This document shows, piece by piece, positions 46,309 through 54,519 of a DNA stretch of 64,000 bases (position 1 is its first letter; each line of letters begins with the position of its first letter). The position numbers and the translations under genes are program-made. A model generated the notes under the pieces. The model made no database searches. It was not told the origin of the DNA and saw only the letters and a list, made by a program, of their open reading frames with translations. This DNA comes from Actinomycetota bacterium. Its GTDB lineage: Bacteria; Actinomycetota; Thermoleophilia; Solirubrobacterales; Solirubrobacteraceae. The DNA lies in the NCBI GenBank assembly GCA_018268595.1, contig JAFDWH010000009.1, forward strand, positions 248,001-312,000, in the 5' to 3' direction.

Positions 46309-47094
46309 CTACTCAGGATCGAGCGTCAACTCGATCCGCTTGTTGATTCTGCCCTTGCTCTTGTACGAGGGGAGCGCGATCCGCCCCACCTCGCTCGTGT
46401 CGGCGACATGCGTGCCGCCGTCGGCCTGCAGGTCGAGCCCGTCGATCCCGACGACCCGCACGACGCGGATCGACGGCGGCAGCAGGCTGACCTTGCTGCG
46501 GATCAGGTCGGGGTCGCGGTCCGCGTCCTCGCGCGCGAGGAAGTCGACGCGCGTCGGGCGCGCGGCCTCGACCTCGCGGTTCACCGCCTCCTCGACCTCG
46601 CGCACGAACTCGCCACTGAGGTGCTCGAACTCGAAGTCCATCCGCCCTCGCAGCGGCTCCATGTTCGCGCCCGTGACCTTCGCGCCGTGGTCGCGCCAGA
46701 TCACCGCGCAGAGGATGTGCAGCGCGGTGTGCGTGCGCATCAGCGCGTAGCGGCGCTCCCAGTCGACCTCGCACTCGACCTCGGTCCCGACCGGCGGCGC
46801 CTCGGAGTCCAGCTCATACCACGGCCTCGGGGGGCCCGCCTCCGCCGACCACGTGGCCGGCTTCGGCACCCCAAGCTCCCCGCCGGCGGAGCGCGCACCG
46901 GTCAACGACCAGGTGCGCGCTCCGTCGGTCACGGTCCCGCGGTCGTGCGGCTGGCCGCCGCCCCCCGGATAGAAGGCGCTGCGGTCGAGCTGCACGGCCT
47001 CCCCCATTGCGGCCGTGACCGTGGCGGGGAAGCGGCGGCAGTACGCGTCGACCTGGTAGAGCGGCGCAGCCTGAGCAGACGCGATCTCAGACAA
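46309..47094 (-). CDS. AlaX-type alanyl-tRNA editing protein
   Basis: Removes serine or glycine wrongly attached to tRNA-Ala. 261 residues; TTG 47094 overlaps the preceding gene by 8 nt, and GGTGAG lies upstream. It has the AlaRS editing-core motifs AFYPGGGGQPHDRG, zinc-binding HTALH, and DGGTHVADT, where the usual cysteine ligand is Asp, as I recall for one AlaX subgroup. Being between a lower-pathway hydratase and ileS suggests translation-quality genes were joined to the catabolic transcript. Confidence 0.85.
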   Translation of the reverse strand: MSEIASAQAAPLYQVDAYCRRFPATVTAAMGEAVQLDRSAFYPGGGGQPHDRGTVTDGARTWSLTGARSAGGELGVPKPATWSAEAGPPRPWYELDSEAPPVGTEVECEVDWERRYALMRTHTALHILCAVIWRDHGAKVTGANMEPLRGRMDFEFEHLSGEFVREVEEAVNREVEAARPTRVDFLAREDADRDPDLIRSKVSLLPPSIRVVRVVGIDGLDLQADGGTHVADTSEVGRIALPSYKSKGRINKRIELTLDPE

Positions 47095-47947
47095 GGCGCA
47101 CGCTCACCTCCCCCAGGCGGTCGAACGTCGCGTATGCCGCCTGTCCGGCGGCGATCGGCACGGCCCGCGCCACCGAGCCCGGCAGCACGATGTCGCCCGG
47201 CTCGAGCCGCTCGCCGCTCTGCGCCAGGGTGCCGGCGAGCCAGGCCACGGCCTCGGCCGGATGGCCGAGCACCGCGTCGCCACGGCCCCTGACGATCTCG
47301 GGCCCGATCGTGAGGCACACGTCGAGCTCCTCCACGCGCACATCCTCGGCGTCGTGCCAGTCGCCGATCACCGCCATCCCGGAGGAGGCGTTGTCGGCGA
47401 CCGTGTCGACGATCCCGATCCTCCACTGCGCGATGCGCGAGTCGATCAGCTCGAGCGCCGGCGCGAACGCCTGCGTCGCCTCGAGCACCTCTTCGCGCGT
47501 GACGCCCGGTCCCTGCAGCCCGCTCTTGAGCAGGAACGCTATCTCCGCCTCGACGCGCGGCTGCACGAAGCGCTCGGCTCTGAGCTGCGCGCCCGAGTTG
47601 ACGACCATCGACTCGAGCAGGTAGCCGCCGTCGGGCTGGTCGACGCCCATCATCTCCTGCATCGCGGCGCTCGTGAGGCCGACCTTCCAGCCGCGCAGCT
47701 CCTCGCCCTCGGCGGTGCGCAGCCGGCGGCCGATCGCCTGTACGCGGTAGGCGTCCCACAGCTCCAGCTCCGGGAACGTGGACGACAGCGGCTCGATCGG
47801 CTCGCGCCGCTGCTCGGCATGCCACAGCAGGCGTGCGAGCGCCTCGTGGTGCGGCGTCATCGCGCTCGCCTCGAGCAGCGCCGTCGGGAGCGGCGCGCCG
47901 CTCGGTATCGGTTCCTCCATGGTGCGCCCCACTGTGCGCATGCCCAT
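47087..47947 (-). CDS. 2-keto-4-pentenoate hydratase
   Basis: Adds water to 2-hydroxypenta-2,4-dienoate to give 4-hydroxy-2-oxovalerate in meta-cleavage pathways. 286 residues; ATG 47947 overlaps the aldolase stop by one base (TGATG). Motifs: GWKVGLTSAAMQ, PRVEAEIAFLL (metal ligands), and GHPAEAVAWLAGTL. The N-terminal ~25 residues are variable; ATG 47920 is a possible later start. Product feeds the aldolase encoded immediately upstream. Confidence 0.9.
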   Translation of the reverse strand: MGMRTVGRTMEEPIPSGAPLPTALLEASAMTPHHEALARLLWHAEQRREPIEPLSSTFPELELWDAYRVQAIGRRLRTAEGEELRGWKVGLTSAAMQEMMGVDQPDGGYLLESMVVNSGAQLRAERFVQPRVEAEIAFLLKSGLQGPGVTREEVLEATQAFAPALELIDSRIAQWRIGIVDTVADNASSGMAVIGDWHDAEDVRVEELDVCLTIGPEIVRGRGDAVLGHPAEAVAWLAGTLAQSGERLEPGDIVLPGSVARAVPIAAGQAAYATFDRLGEVSVRLV

Positions 47948-48993
47948 CACGCCACCCCCTCGCGTATCTCCACCTGGATGTCGACCTGGACCTCGAGGTG
48001 CTCCCGCAGCTCGGCGGCGACCTCGAGTATCACGTCCTCCTGACCCGCGATCACCTCGCGCTTGCCGAGCGCGAAGAAGACGTCGCGCGGGTCCACCCCG
48101 AACTCCTGCGCGATCCGGCGGACCGGTCTCGAGTAGCCGGAGAAGACGCCGGCCAGCCCGCTCACGATCGTCACCGAGTCGGTCGTCGGGATCGTCTGCA
48201 CCAGCTCGCGCTCGGCCAGGTCGGCCGCTTCGAGCAGCCTGTAGAGGTCGATCCCGGTCTCGTGCCCGAGCCGTTGCAGGACCGCGACGAGCACCTCGAG
48301 CTGCGTGTTGCCGGCGCCCGCGCCGAAGCCGCGCGCGGTCCCGTCGAGGATCGTCGCGCCCTCCTCGACGGCGGCGATCGAGTTCGCGACGCCGAGCGAG
48401 ACGTTCTCGTGCCCGTGGTAGCCGACGGCCATCCCGGTGCCCTCCACGAGCGCGGACACGCGGCGGCGCACGTCGTCGATCAGCAGCGCCCCGGCCGAGT
48501 CCATCACGATCGCGCCGCTGGCCCCGTACGCCTCCATCTTGCGCGCCTGCTCGACGAGGTCCCCGACCGTCGTCATGTGGCACATCATCAGCACGCCGTG
48601 GACCGGCTTGCTGTGCCCGCGCAGGTAGGTGATGTGGCGCTCGGTCAGGTCCGCCTCGGTGCAGTGCGTGCCGACGCGGAAGAGGTCGGCGCCCTCCTCG
48701 AGCGCGCCGTCGAGGTCCGGCAGCTTCGCGAAGCCGGGGATGCCGAACGCCTGCAGCTTCACGTCGGTGAGCTGCTCGCGCGCGATCCGCAGCATCTCGC
48801 GGTCGCTCAGCAGCGCCTGCCCGACCTGGAGCGACGAGGCGCCGAGCCCGTTGCCGTGGCCGACCTCGACGACCGGGATGCGGGCCGCGTTCGCGGCCGC
48901 CGCGTAGCTGCGGATCTGCTGCGCGCTGAGCTGGTGCTTGACGGCGTGGTTGCCGTCGCGCAGCGTCGGATCGCTGATCAGGATCTCTGCCAT
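47947..48993 (-). CDS. 4-hydroxy-2-oxovalerate aldolase
   Basis: Splits 4-hydroxy-2-oxovalerate into pyruvate and acetaldehyde. 348 residues from ATG 48993. HMGL-like barrel with SDPTLRDGNHAVKHQ (catalytic Arg-Asp and metal Asp) and metal histidines in GYHGHENVSLGVANS; the C-terminal communication domain is present. It forms a channelling complex with the acetaldehyde dehydrogenase encoded 32 nt upstream. Confidence 0.94.
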   Translation of the reverse strand: MAEILISDPTLRDGNHAVKHQLSAQQIRSYAAAANAARIPVVEVGHGNGLGASSLQVGQALLSDREMLRIAREQLTDVKLQAFGIPGFAKLPDLDGALEEGADLFRVGTHCTEADLTERHITYLRGHSKPVHGVLMMCHMTTVGDLVEQARKMEAYGASGAIVMDSAGALLIDDVRRRVSALVEGTGMAVGYHGHENVSLGVANSIAAVEEGATILDGTARGFGAGAGNTQLEVLVAVLQRLGHETGIDLYRLLEAADLAERELVQTIPTTDSVTIVSGLAGVFSGYSRPVRRIAQEFGVDPRDVFFALGKREVIAGQEDVILEVAAELREHLEVQVDIQVEIREGVA

Positions 48994-49025
48994 TTCCCCC
49001 TCGGCTCCCCTCGACCGTCGCCGTC

Positions 49026-49922
49026 TCAGCCGGTGGCCGCCACGGCCTCGTCCTCGCTGTCGTCCTGCCAGTTCGCGCGCGCCCGCTCCTCCGCCGCCGC
49101 GACCGCGGCGCAGGTGATGATGTCGAGGTTGCCTGCGTACGCCGGCAGGTAGTCGCCGGCGCCGCGGATCTGCACGGTCATCGCGATGCGGCCGCCCTCG
49201 TACAGCGGCGGCACGACGAGGTGGTAGCCCGGCACGTAGCGCTGCACGCGCGCGACCATCTGCTCGACCGCCGCCGTCAGCGTCTCGAGGTCCGCCTCCT
49301 CCGTCTTCGCGAAGACGGTGTTCTGCATCGTGATCGGCGGGTTCGACGGGTTGACGATCAGGATCGTCTTCGCGCGCGCGACGCCGGTGAACTTCCTGAC
49401 GGCCGCCTCGGTCGTCGCGAGGTACTCGTCTATGTTGATGCGCGTCGCCGGGCCGACCGAGCGCGACGCGCTCGTGGAGACGATCTCGACGTACTCGACG
49501 TGCGCGTGCGTCGCCGCGACGCACGCCGCGAGCGGGACGGCCGCCTGTCCGCCGCACGTGACCATGCAGAGGTTCGGCTCCTGCGCCGCCTCCGCGAGGT
49601 TGAGCGCCGGGATGCACAGCTCGCCGAGCTTCGCGGGCGTCAGGTCGACCACCGGCACGCCGCGCGGCTCGAGCAGCTCCCAGTGGCGGCGCGCGTCGAG
49701 CGCGGAGGTCGCGTCGAAGACGAGGTCCAGCTCGTCCGCCAGCTCCACGACCGCGTCGATCGAGCGGTCGCTGACCGGCACGCCGAGATCGCGCGCGGTG
49801 CGCATGCCGGCGGAGGCGAGGTTGCGGCCCGAGAACAGCGCGCACTCGAGCCACGGCGAGCGTTGGACCTTCAGCAGCAGGTCGGTGCCGATGTTGCCGG
49901 TGCCGATGATCGCGACCCGCAT
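49026..49922 (-). CDS. Acetaldehyde dehydrogenase (acylating)
   Basis: Converts acetaldehyde to acetyl-CoA with NAD. 298 residues from ATG 49922. NAD motif IIGTGNIGTDLLLK at the start, catalytic Cys in MVTCGGQAAVP (about 122), and VNPSNPPITMQNTV. Length is normal for the bacterial meta-pathway enzyme. Cupin gene ends 5 nt upstream. Confidence 0.94.
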   Translation of the reverse strand: MRVAIIGTGNIGTDLLLKVQRSPWLECALFSGRNLASAGMRTARDLGVPVSDRSIDAVVELADELDLVFDATSALDARRHWELLEPRGVPVVDLTPAKLGELCIPALNLAEAAQEPNLCMVTCGGQAAVPLAACVAATHAHVEYVEIVSTSASRSVGPATRINIDEYLATTEAAVRKFTGVARAKTILIVNPSNPPITMQNTVFAKTEEADLETLTAAVEQMVARVQRYVPGYHLVVPPLYEGGRIAMTVQIRGAGDYLPAYAGNLDIITCAAVAAAEERARANWQDDSEDEAVAATG

Positions 49923-49927
49923 CGCCG

Positions 49928-50317
49928 CTACGCCCTCGGGTCGAGCAGGATGCCGAGGAACGGGCACGTGTCGGTCGCGACCTCGTGGACGACCAGCCGG
50001 TGGTGCTTGCCGGCGGGGATCAGCACCGACGCGGGCGAGGTCAGCTCGATGCTGTCGTCGTCCAGCTCGACGGTGAAGCGGCAGCCGGGCGTCACGCACA
50101 GGTAGATCTCGTCGTGGTCGTCGTGCACGTGCAGGTCGGCGTGCGGCGCGCCGATCAGTTGCGCGGCGTCGACGCCGGCGATCGAGAAGGGCGCGCCGGG
50201 CAGCGTGTCCGGCGTGACGAACATCGGCGTGGGCGCGTGGTGGCCGGCGAACTCCTGCGTCACCGGCAGGCCCTCCGTCACGACGACGCCCGAGCGCTCT
50301 GCGACCGAGACCGACAT
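49928..50317 (-). CDS. Small single-domain cupin protein, 129 aa
   Basis: ATG 50317, one base after the methyltransferase stop. Cupin motif 1 HVHDDHDEIYLCVTPG and motif 2 PAGKHHRLVVHE carry histidines and a Glu suitable for a metal centre. It could be a small dioxygenase, isomerase or binding protein; no further assignment is safe. In this operon it may perform the ring or side-chain step missing from the pathway. Confidence 0.75.
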   Translation of the reverse strand: MSVSVAERSGVVVTEGLPVTQEFAGHHAPTPMFVTPDTLPGAPFSIAGVDAAQLIGAPHADLHVHDDHDEIYLCVTPGCRFTVELDDDSIELTSPASVLIPAGKHHRLVVHEVATDTCPFLGILLDPRA

Positions 50318-50318
50318 G

Positions 50319-51317
50319 TCAGGCTCCCTCCTCGTTGTCGTTCCGGTACAGCAAGAGAATCGCCCCCGGCAGGCCGAGCTCGCGCACCTCGTGGCGCGAC
50401 CAACCGGCGATCGTGAAGGCCTCGTGCCAGCCGTCCGCGTCGAGCAGCTCCTGACGCATGATCGCGTGCAGCAGCGTGAACTCGGGGCGCCAGCGCTCGT
50501 CGTGCGCGCCGCTCGCCGGCTGCACCTCGGCGACGAGCATGTGCGCGCCGGCCGGCATGATCCCGCCGAGCTTCGTCAGGTAGGCGATCAGCGCCTGCTT
50601 GCCGTGCTCGAAGATCTCGTGCAGCAGGAAGTGCGCGACGGCGAGGTCGGCGTCCCTCAGCTCCGGGATCGCGTCGAGGTCGCCCGCGTCGCCGCAGCGC
50701 ACGACGACGCTGCCGGTGAGGTCGGCCTCCGCGATTCTGCGCTCGGCGTCCTCGCACGCCTCCGGGCTGAGGTCGACGCCGACTCCGGTGACGCCGAAGC
50801 GCTGGGCGGCGCCGATCAGGAAGCGCGCGTTGCCGCAGCCGAGGTCGACGACGTGGCCGAAGTCGATCCCCTGCAGGACCTCGACGGCGTAGGGCGCGAC
50901 GTCGTCGCGGCCGATCAGCGCGGAGCCTTCGGCGACCCAGCGGCCGGCGCGCTCGACGTCCGTGCCGTAGCTGCGCGCGCCGGTGACGAAGTCGCCGAGA
51001 CCCGCGAGCACGTGGCCGTAGCCGCCTTGCAGCCACACGAGGTAGCCCTTGTCCTTGACGATCGCGCGGCCGCGCTCGGTCAGCTCGTAGCCGCCGTCGC
51101 GCTCCTCCGCCAGCTCCCGCTGGGCGAGGTAGCGCAGCGTCGCCGGCATCAGCCGGTCGGGGTCGGCGACCCCGGCGGGCGCGCCGGAGACCGGACCCGC
51201 CTCGAGTGCGGCGAGCAGGCCGGACTCGTCGAGCGACGCGAGCACGCTCGCGAGCGCAAAGCCCTCGAACAGTTCGAACACAGGCCGCTGCTCGACGGCG
51301 GCGTCCACGGCGGTCAT
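50319..51317 (-). CDS. SAM-dependent methyltransferase with N-terminal winged helix
   Basis: 332 residues from ATG 51317. N-terminal helical/winged dimerisation region (FELFEGFALASVLASLDESGLLAAL), then a Rossmann methyltransferase with motif I VVDLGCGNARFL (about 154-165), GVGVDLSPEAC, and motif II VAHFLLHEI. Resembles small-molecule O- or N-methyltransferases. First gene of the operon; the promoter at 51373-51401 serves it. Substrate unknown, possibly an intermediate of the linked pathway. Confidence 0.8.
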   Translation of the reverse strand: MTAVDAAVEQRPVFELFEGFALASVLASLDESGLLAALEAGPVSGAPAGVADPDRLMPATLRYLAQRELAEERDGGYELTERGRAIVKDKGYLVWLQGGYGHVLAGLGDFVTGARSYGTDVERAGRWVAEGSALIGRDDVAPYAVEVLQGIDFGHVVDLGCGNARFLIGAAQRFGVTGVGVDLSPEACEDAERRIAEADLTGSVVVRCGDAGDLDAIPELRDADLAVAHFLLHEIFEHGKQALIAYLTKLGGIMPAGAHMLVAEVQPASGAHDERWRPEFTLLHAIMRQELLDADGWHEAFTIAGWSRHEVRELGLPGAILLLYRNDNEEGA

Positions 51318-51372
51318 CCGATCCTGATCCCCCTCGATCGTCCCCCGACGCCGCCCCCGCGGCGCCCTGCCT

Positions 51373-51401
51373 GTTATATGCCTGGCCTCCGGCCGAGTCA
51401 A
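51373..51401 (-). promoter_or_regulatory. Sigma-70-type promoter of the catabolic operon
   Basis: On the minus strand TTGACT and TATAAC are separated by exactly 17 bp, close to the housekeeping consensus. The -10 ends 56 bp before the methyltransferase ATG. It lies in the 128-bp gap after the monooxygenase gene and is the best promoter match I see in the window. Confidence 0.7.
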
Positions 51402-51445
51402 GCCCGGTCGTCAAGCGGCTCAATCGACGTAATCGCGAAGATCGT

Positions 51446-52954
51446 TCAATGCAGGGCGAGCGCGGGCGCGACAGGCGCGGCGGGGGCGGGCGCGAGCAGC
51501 TCGTACTCGGCGGCGTCGAAGCGGCGCGTCGCGCGGCGGAACGTCCACGAGCTGCCGGGCCACAGCGTCGTGTTGCGGCCGTGCGCGTCGAGGTACCAGC
51601 TCGCGCAGCCGCCCTGGGTCCAGACGGTGCGGCGCATGCGCCGCTGGACCTCGGCGTTGAACGCCGCCTGCGCGTCGGGGCGCGGGTCGCAGGCACTGGA
51701 GCCGTGCGCGTCCATCGTGCGCAGCGCGTCCATCACGTAGGCGACCTGCGACTCGATCATGAAGACGATCGAGTTGTGCCCGAGGCCGGTGTTCGGGCCG
51801 ACGAGCATGAACAGGTTCGGGAAGCCGGAGACGGTCGTGCCGCGCAGCGCCTGCATGCCGTCGGCGCGCCAAGTGTCGCCGAGCAGCCGCCCGTCGCGTC
51901 CGCGCAGCCACTCGACGTACGGCATGTCGGTGACGCGGAAGCCGGTCCCCCACACGATCGCGTCGGCGGGGTGCTCGACGCCGTCGGCGGTCACGACCCC
52001 GCGCGGCGCGATCCGCTCGATCGCGTCGGTCACGAGCGCGACGTTCGGCTGCTGCAACGCCGGGAAGTACTCGTCGCTCATCAGGATCCGCTTGCAGCCG
52101 ATCTCGTAGTGCGGCGTGAGCTGCTCGCGCAGCCGCGGGTCGGCGACCTGCTCGCGCAGGTGCCGCAGCGCGATCGCCTGCGGGATGCGGCTGAGGCGGT
52201 GGAGCTTGAACGGCAGCACGTAGCACTCGCGCCCCCAGTAGACGGCGCCGCGCACGAGCTTCTGCAGCGCCGGGAGGGCCTTGAAGAGGGCGCGCTCGCG
52301 CGGGCGGGTCGGGCGGCCGGGGTGCGGCATGATCCACGGCGGGGTGCGCTGGAAGAGGTCGAGATGCGCGACCTGCGGCTGGATGCGCGGGACGACCTGG
52401 ACGGCCGACGCGCCGGTGCCGATGACGGCGACGCGCTTGCCGGTCAGGTCGGCGGCGCGGTCCCAGCGGGCGGTGTGGAAGGCGGGGCCCTCGAAGCTGT
52501 CGGCGCCGGGGACGTCGGGGATCGCCGGCTCGCTGAGGCCGCCCATGCCGGCGACCAGCACGCGCGCCGTCAGCGCGCCGCGATCGGTCTCGACGCGCCA
52601 GCGGCGCGCCTGCTCGTCCCATGCCGCGGCGGTGACCGCGGTGCCGGTGCGGACGTACGGCCGCACGCCGAAGTCGTCGGCGACCTTGCGCAGGTACGCG
52701 CCGATCTCGGGCTGCGGCGCGAACGTCTGCGACCACGCCGGGTTCGGCGCGAACGAGAACGAGTAGAGGTTCGACGGCACGTCGCACTGGCAGCCGGGGT
52801 AGGTGTTCTGCCACCAGGTCCCGCCGACCTCCGTGTCGCGCTCGAGCACGACGAAGTCGTCGCGGCCGGCTCTCAGGAGCGCGATCGCCATGCCGAGGCC
52901 GGCGAAGCCGCTGCCGACGATCGCGACGTCGACGTGGTCGGGGAGGTCCGTCAT
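51446..52954 (-). CDS. Baeyer-Villiger-type flavin monooxygenase
   Basis: 502 residues from ATG 52954. FAD motif IVGSGFAGLGMAIAL, the Baeyer-Villiger fingerprint FEGPAFHTARWD (about 153-164), NADP motif IGTGASAVQ, and the conserved GTGF and GPNTGLGHNS segments. These enzymes insert oxygen next to a ketone to form an ester or lactone. It is divergent from a TetR gene, with an inverted repeat between. Substrate unknown; a link to the meta-cleavage operon is possible by position only. Confidence 0.9.
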   Translation of the reverse strand: MTDLPDHVDVAIVGSGFAGLGMAIALLRAGRDDFVVLERDTEVGGTWWQNTYPGCQCDVPSNLYSFSFAPNPAWSQTFAPQPEIGAYLRKVADDFGVRPYVRTGTAVTAAAWDEQARRWRVETDRGALTARVLVAGMGGLSEPAIPDVPGADSFEGPAFHTARWDRAADLTGKRVAVIGTGASAVQVVPRIQPQVAHLDLFQRTPPWIMPHPGRPTRPRERALFKALPALQKLVRGAVYWGRECYVLPFKLHRLSRIPQAIALRHLREQVADPRLREQLTPHYEIGCKRILMSDEYFPALQQPNVALVTDAIERIAPRGVVTADGVEHPADAIVWGTGFRVTDMPYVEWLRGRDGRLLGDTWRADGMQALRGTTVSGFPNLFMLVGPNTGLGHNSIVFMIESQVAYVMDALRTMDAHGSSACDPRPDAQAAFNAEVQRRMRRTVWTQGGCASWYLDAHGRNTTLWPGSSWTFRRATRRFDAAEYELLAPAPAAPVAPALALH

Positions 52955-52974
52955 CGCGCGCTCGCTCTCATTCG

Positions 52975-53013
52975 AAGAAACACTTCGTTTTCTACTGTAC
53001 CATGTTGTTTCTT
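52975..53013. promoter_or_regulatory. Divergent operator/promoter: 8-bp inverted repeat
   Basis: AAGAAACA (52975-52982) and TGTTTCTT (53006-53013) are exact reverse complements 23 bp apart in an AT-rich 60-bp gap. TACTGT inside the gap could be a -10. A TetR-like site controlling both the regulator and monooxygenase genes is expected here. Confidence 0.5.
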
Positions 53014-53014
53014 G

Positions 53015-53692
53015 ATGGCAAGCCGCCGCGCATCCGCTCCCGCCCCCGCTGCGCCCGTGCCGCGCAACCTGCCGCGCGGCCGCCACGCCGCCGCGCGCGA
53101 GGTCGTGCTCGCCTCGCAGCGCGGGCGACTGCTGGAGGCGATGGCGCAGTGCGTCGCCGAGCAGGGCTACGCGGCCACGACGGTCGCGCAGGTGATCGCG
53201 CGCGCGGGCGTCTCGCGCAAGACGTTCTACGAGCACTTCGCCGACAAGCGCGCCTGCTTCCTCGCCGCGTGGGAGGTCGGCAACGAGATCCTGCTCGCGC
53301 AGGTGCTGGCGGCCGGCGAGGAGGCCGACGGCTGGCGCGCGCGGCTGCGCGCCGGCGCCGACGCGTTCCTGGAGGTGCTGGCGGCCGAGCCGGACTTCGC
53401 GCGCTCGTTCCTGATCGAGGTGCTGAGCGTCGGCGAGGAGGCGCTCGCGCGCCGCGCCGAGATCCTCGAGCGCTTCGCCGACGCGCTCGCGCAGACGCAC
53501 ACGCAGGCGCTCGCCGAGGGCGCCGCGCTCGCGCCGGTGCCGCGCTGGGCGCTGCGCGCGGCGGCCGGCGCGGCGTGGGAGCTGACCGTCGAGCACCTGC
53601 GCACGCGCGGCGTCGAGGGCCTCGCCGAGCTGGCGCCGCAGATCGAGCGCGTCCAGCTCGCGATCCTGCGCGGCGAGTACGCGAGCGGCTGA
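53015..53692 (+). CDS. TetR-family transcriptional regulator
   Basis: 225 residues from ATG 53015; no ribosome site is visible, so the mRNA may be leaderless. N-terminal helix-turn-helix (TTVAQVIARAGVSRKTFYEHFADKRACFLAAW, about 45-80) and a helical ligand domain. It probably represses the divergent monooxygenase until a ketone-like inducer binds; this is inference from layout. Confidence 0.9.
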   Translation: MASRRASAPAPAAPVPRNLPRGRHAAAREVVLASQRGRLLEAMAQCVAEQGYAATTVAQVIARAGVSRKTFYEHFADKRACFLAAWEVGNEILLAQVLAAGEEADGWRARLRAGADAFLEVLAAEPDFARSFLIEVLSVGEEALARRAEILERFADALAQTHTQALAEGAALAPVPRWALRAAAGAAWELTVEHLRTRGVEGLAELAPQIERVQLAILRGEYASG

Positions 53693-53731
53693 GCCTTCGC
53701 CGCTCTTGCGCAGCTCCGCGACACAACGCGG

Positions 53732-53759
53732 TGATAGCGCGACTGGTCGATTGATAGCG
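53732..53759. promoter_or_regulatory. TGATAGCG direct repeats before the toxin-antitoxin pair
   Basis: TGATAGCG occurs at 53732-53739 and 53752-53759, 20 bp apart (two helical turns), with CGCTA nearby at 53764. Ribbon-helix-helix antitoxins commonly bind such repeats. TACCGT at 53767-53772 could be a -10 placing the transcript start near the GTG. Confidence 0.5.
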
Positions 53760-53779
53760 TCCGCGCTACCGTTGTCCGC

Positions 53780-54079
53780 GTGAAGCAGCTCATCCTCCGT
53801 GTCTCCCCAGATCTCCACCGCCGCATCGCCGCCCGCGCCGCACGGGAGGGCAAGAGCGTGAACGCGTGGGTGAGCGAGCTGCTCGACCGCAGCGTCGACG
53901 CCGACCTCGGCGACCGTCAGGCGCGCGCACGGGCGCGGGCGGCGGAGCTGGGGATCCTGCGCGGCGGCAGAACGCCGCCGATCAGCGAGCAGGAGCGCAG
54001 ACGCGTGATGGAGTTCCTGCGGCCATACGGGAGAGAGATCATGGCGGAGCTCGAGGCCGGACGGGACCGCTTCCCGTGA
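53780..54079 (+). CDS. Ribbon-helix-helix antitoxin, 99 aa
   Basis: GTG 53780. Begins KQLILRVSPDLHRRIAARAAREGKSVNAWVSELLDRSV, a ribbon-helix-helix DNA-binding fold, followed by a helical tail that should wrap the toxin. The stop overlaps the PIN gene's GTG. It probably represses its own promoter and neutralises the toxin. Confidence 0.82.
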   Translation: MKQLILRVSPDLHRRIAARAAREGKSVNAWVSELLDRSVDADLGDRQARARARAAELGILRGGRTPPISEQERRRVMEFLRPYGREIMAELEAGRDRFP

Positions 54080-54519
54080 TCGCCTACCTCGACTCCTCCC
54101 TGCTGACACGCGCGTACCTCCCCGACGAGCAAGGGCACGAGGAGGCGCGTGCGCTGCTCGGCCGCAGCGAGCTCGCGCGCGTCACCAGCACGATCACGCG
54201 CATCGAGGTGTCGGGCGCACTCGTCCGAGCAACGCGTGCGGGACGCCGCTCCTCGCTCGACGAGGCGCTCACCGCGCTCGATGCCGACCTCAACGACCAG
54301 GGAGCCGTCGTCGAGGTCGGCGCGCCGCAGGAGCAGATCGAGGCGGTGGCGCTCGAGCTGACCCGTGCCCACGGCCTGCGCGCGCTGGACGCGTGGCACC
54401 TCGCGGTCGCCTCGATCGTGCTGCCGCAGCTCGCCGACAAGGGCGAGCCGGTCGGGTTCGCGTCGCGCGACGGCGGTCAGGCGACGGTCGCCGGGTCGCT
54501 CGGCTTCGCCGCCGTCTGA
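54076..54519 (+). CDS. VapC-like PIN-domain toxin
   Basis: 147 residues, GTG 54076 coupled by GTGA. PIN-domain acidic residues: Asp in AYLDSSLL, Glu in TRIEVSGA, Asp in LRALDAWHLA, Asp in FASRDGG. Such toxins are Mg-dependent ribonucleases, often against tRNA or rRNA. Its 3' end overlaps the convergent terC gene by 43 nt. Confidence 0.85.
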   Translation: MIAYLDSSLLTRAYLPDEQGHEEARALLGRSELARVTSTITRIEVSGALVRATRAGRRSSLDEALTALDADLNDQGAVVEVGAPQEQIEAVALELTRAHGLRALDAWHLAVASIVLPQLADKGEPVGFASRDGGQATVAGSLGFAAV

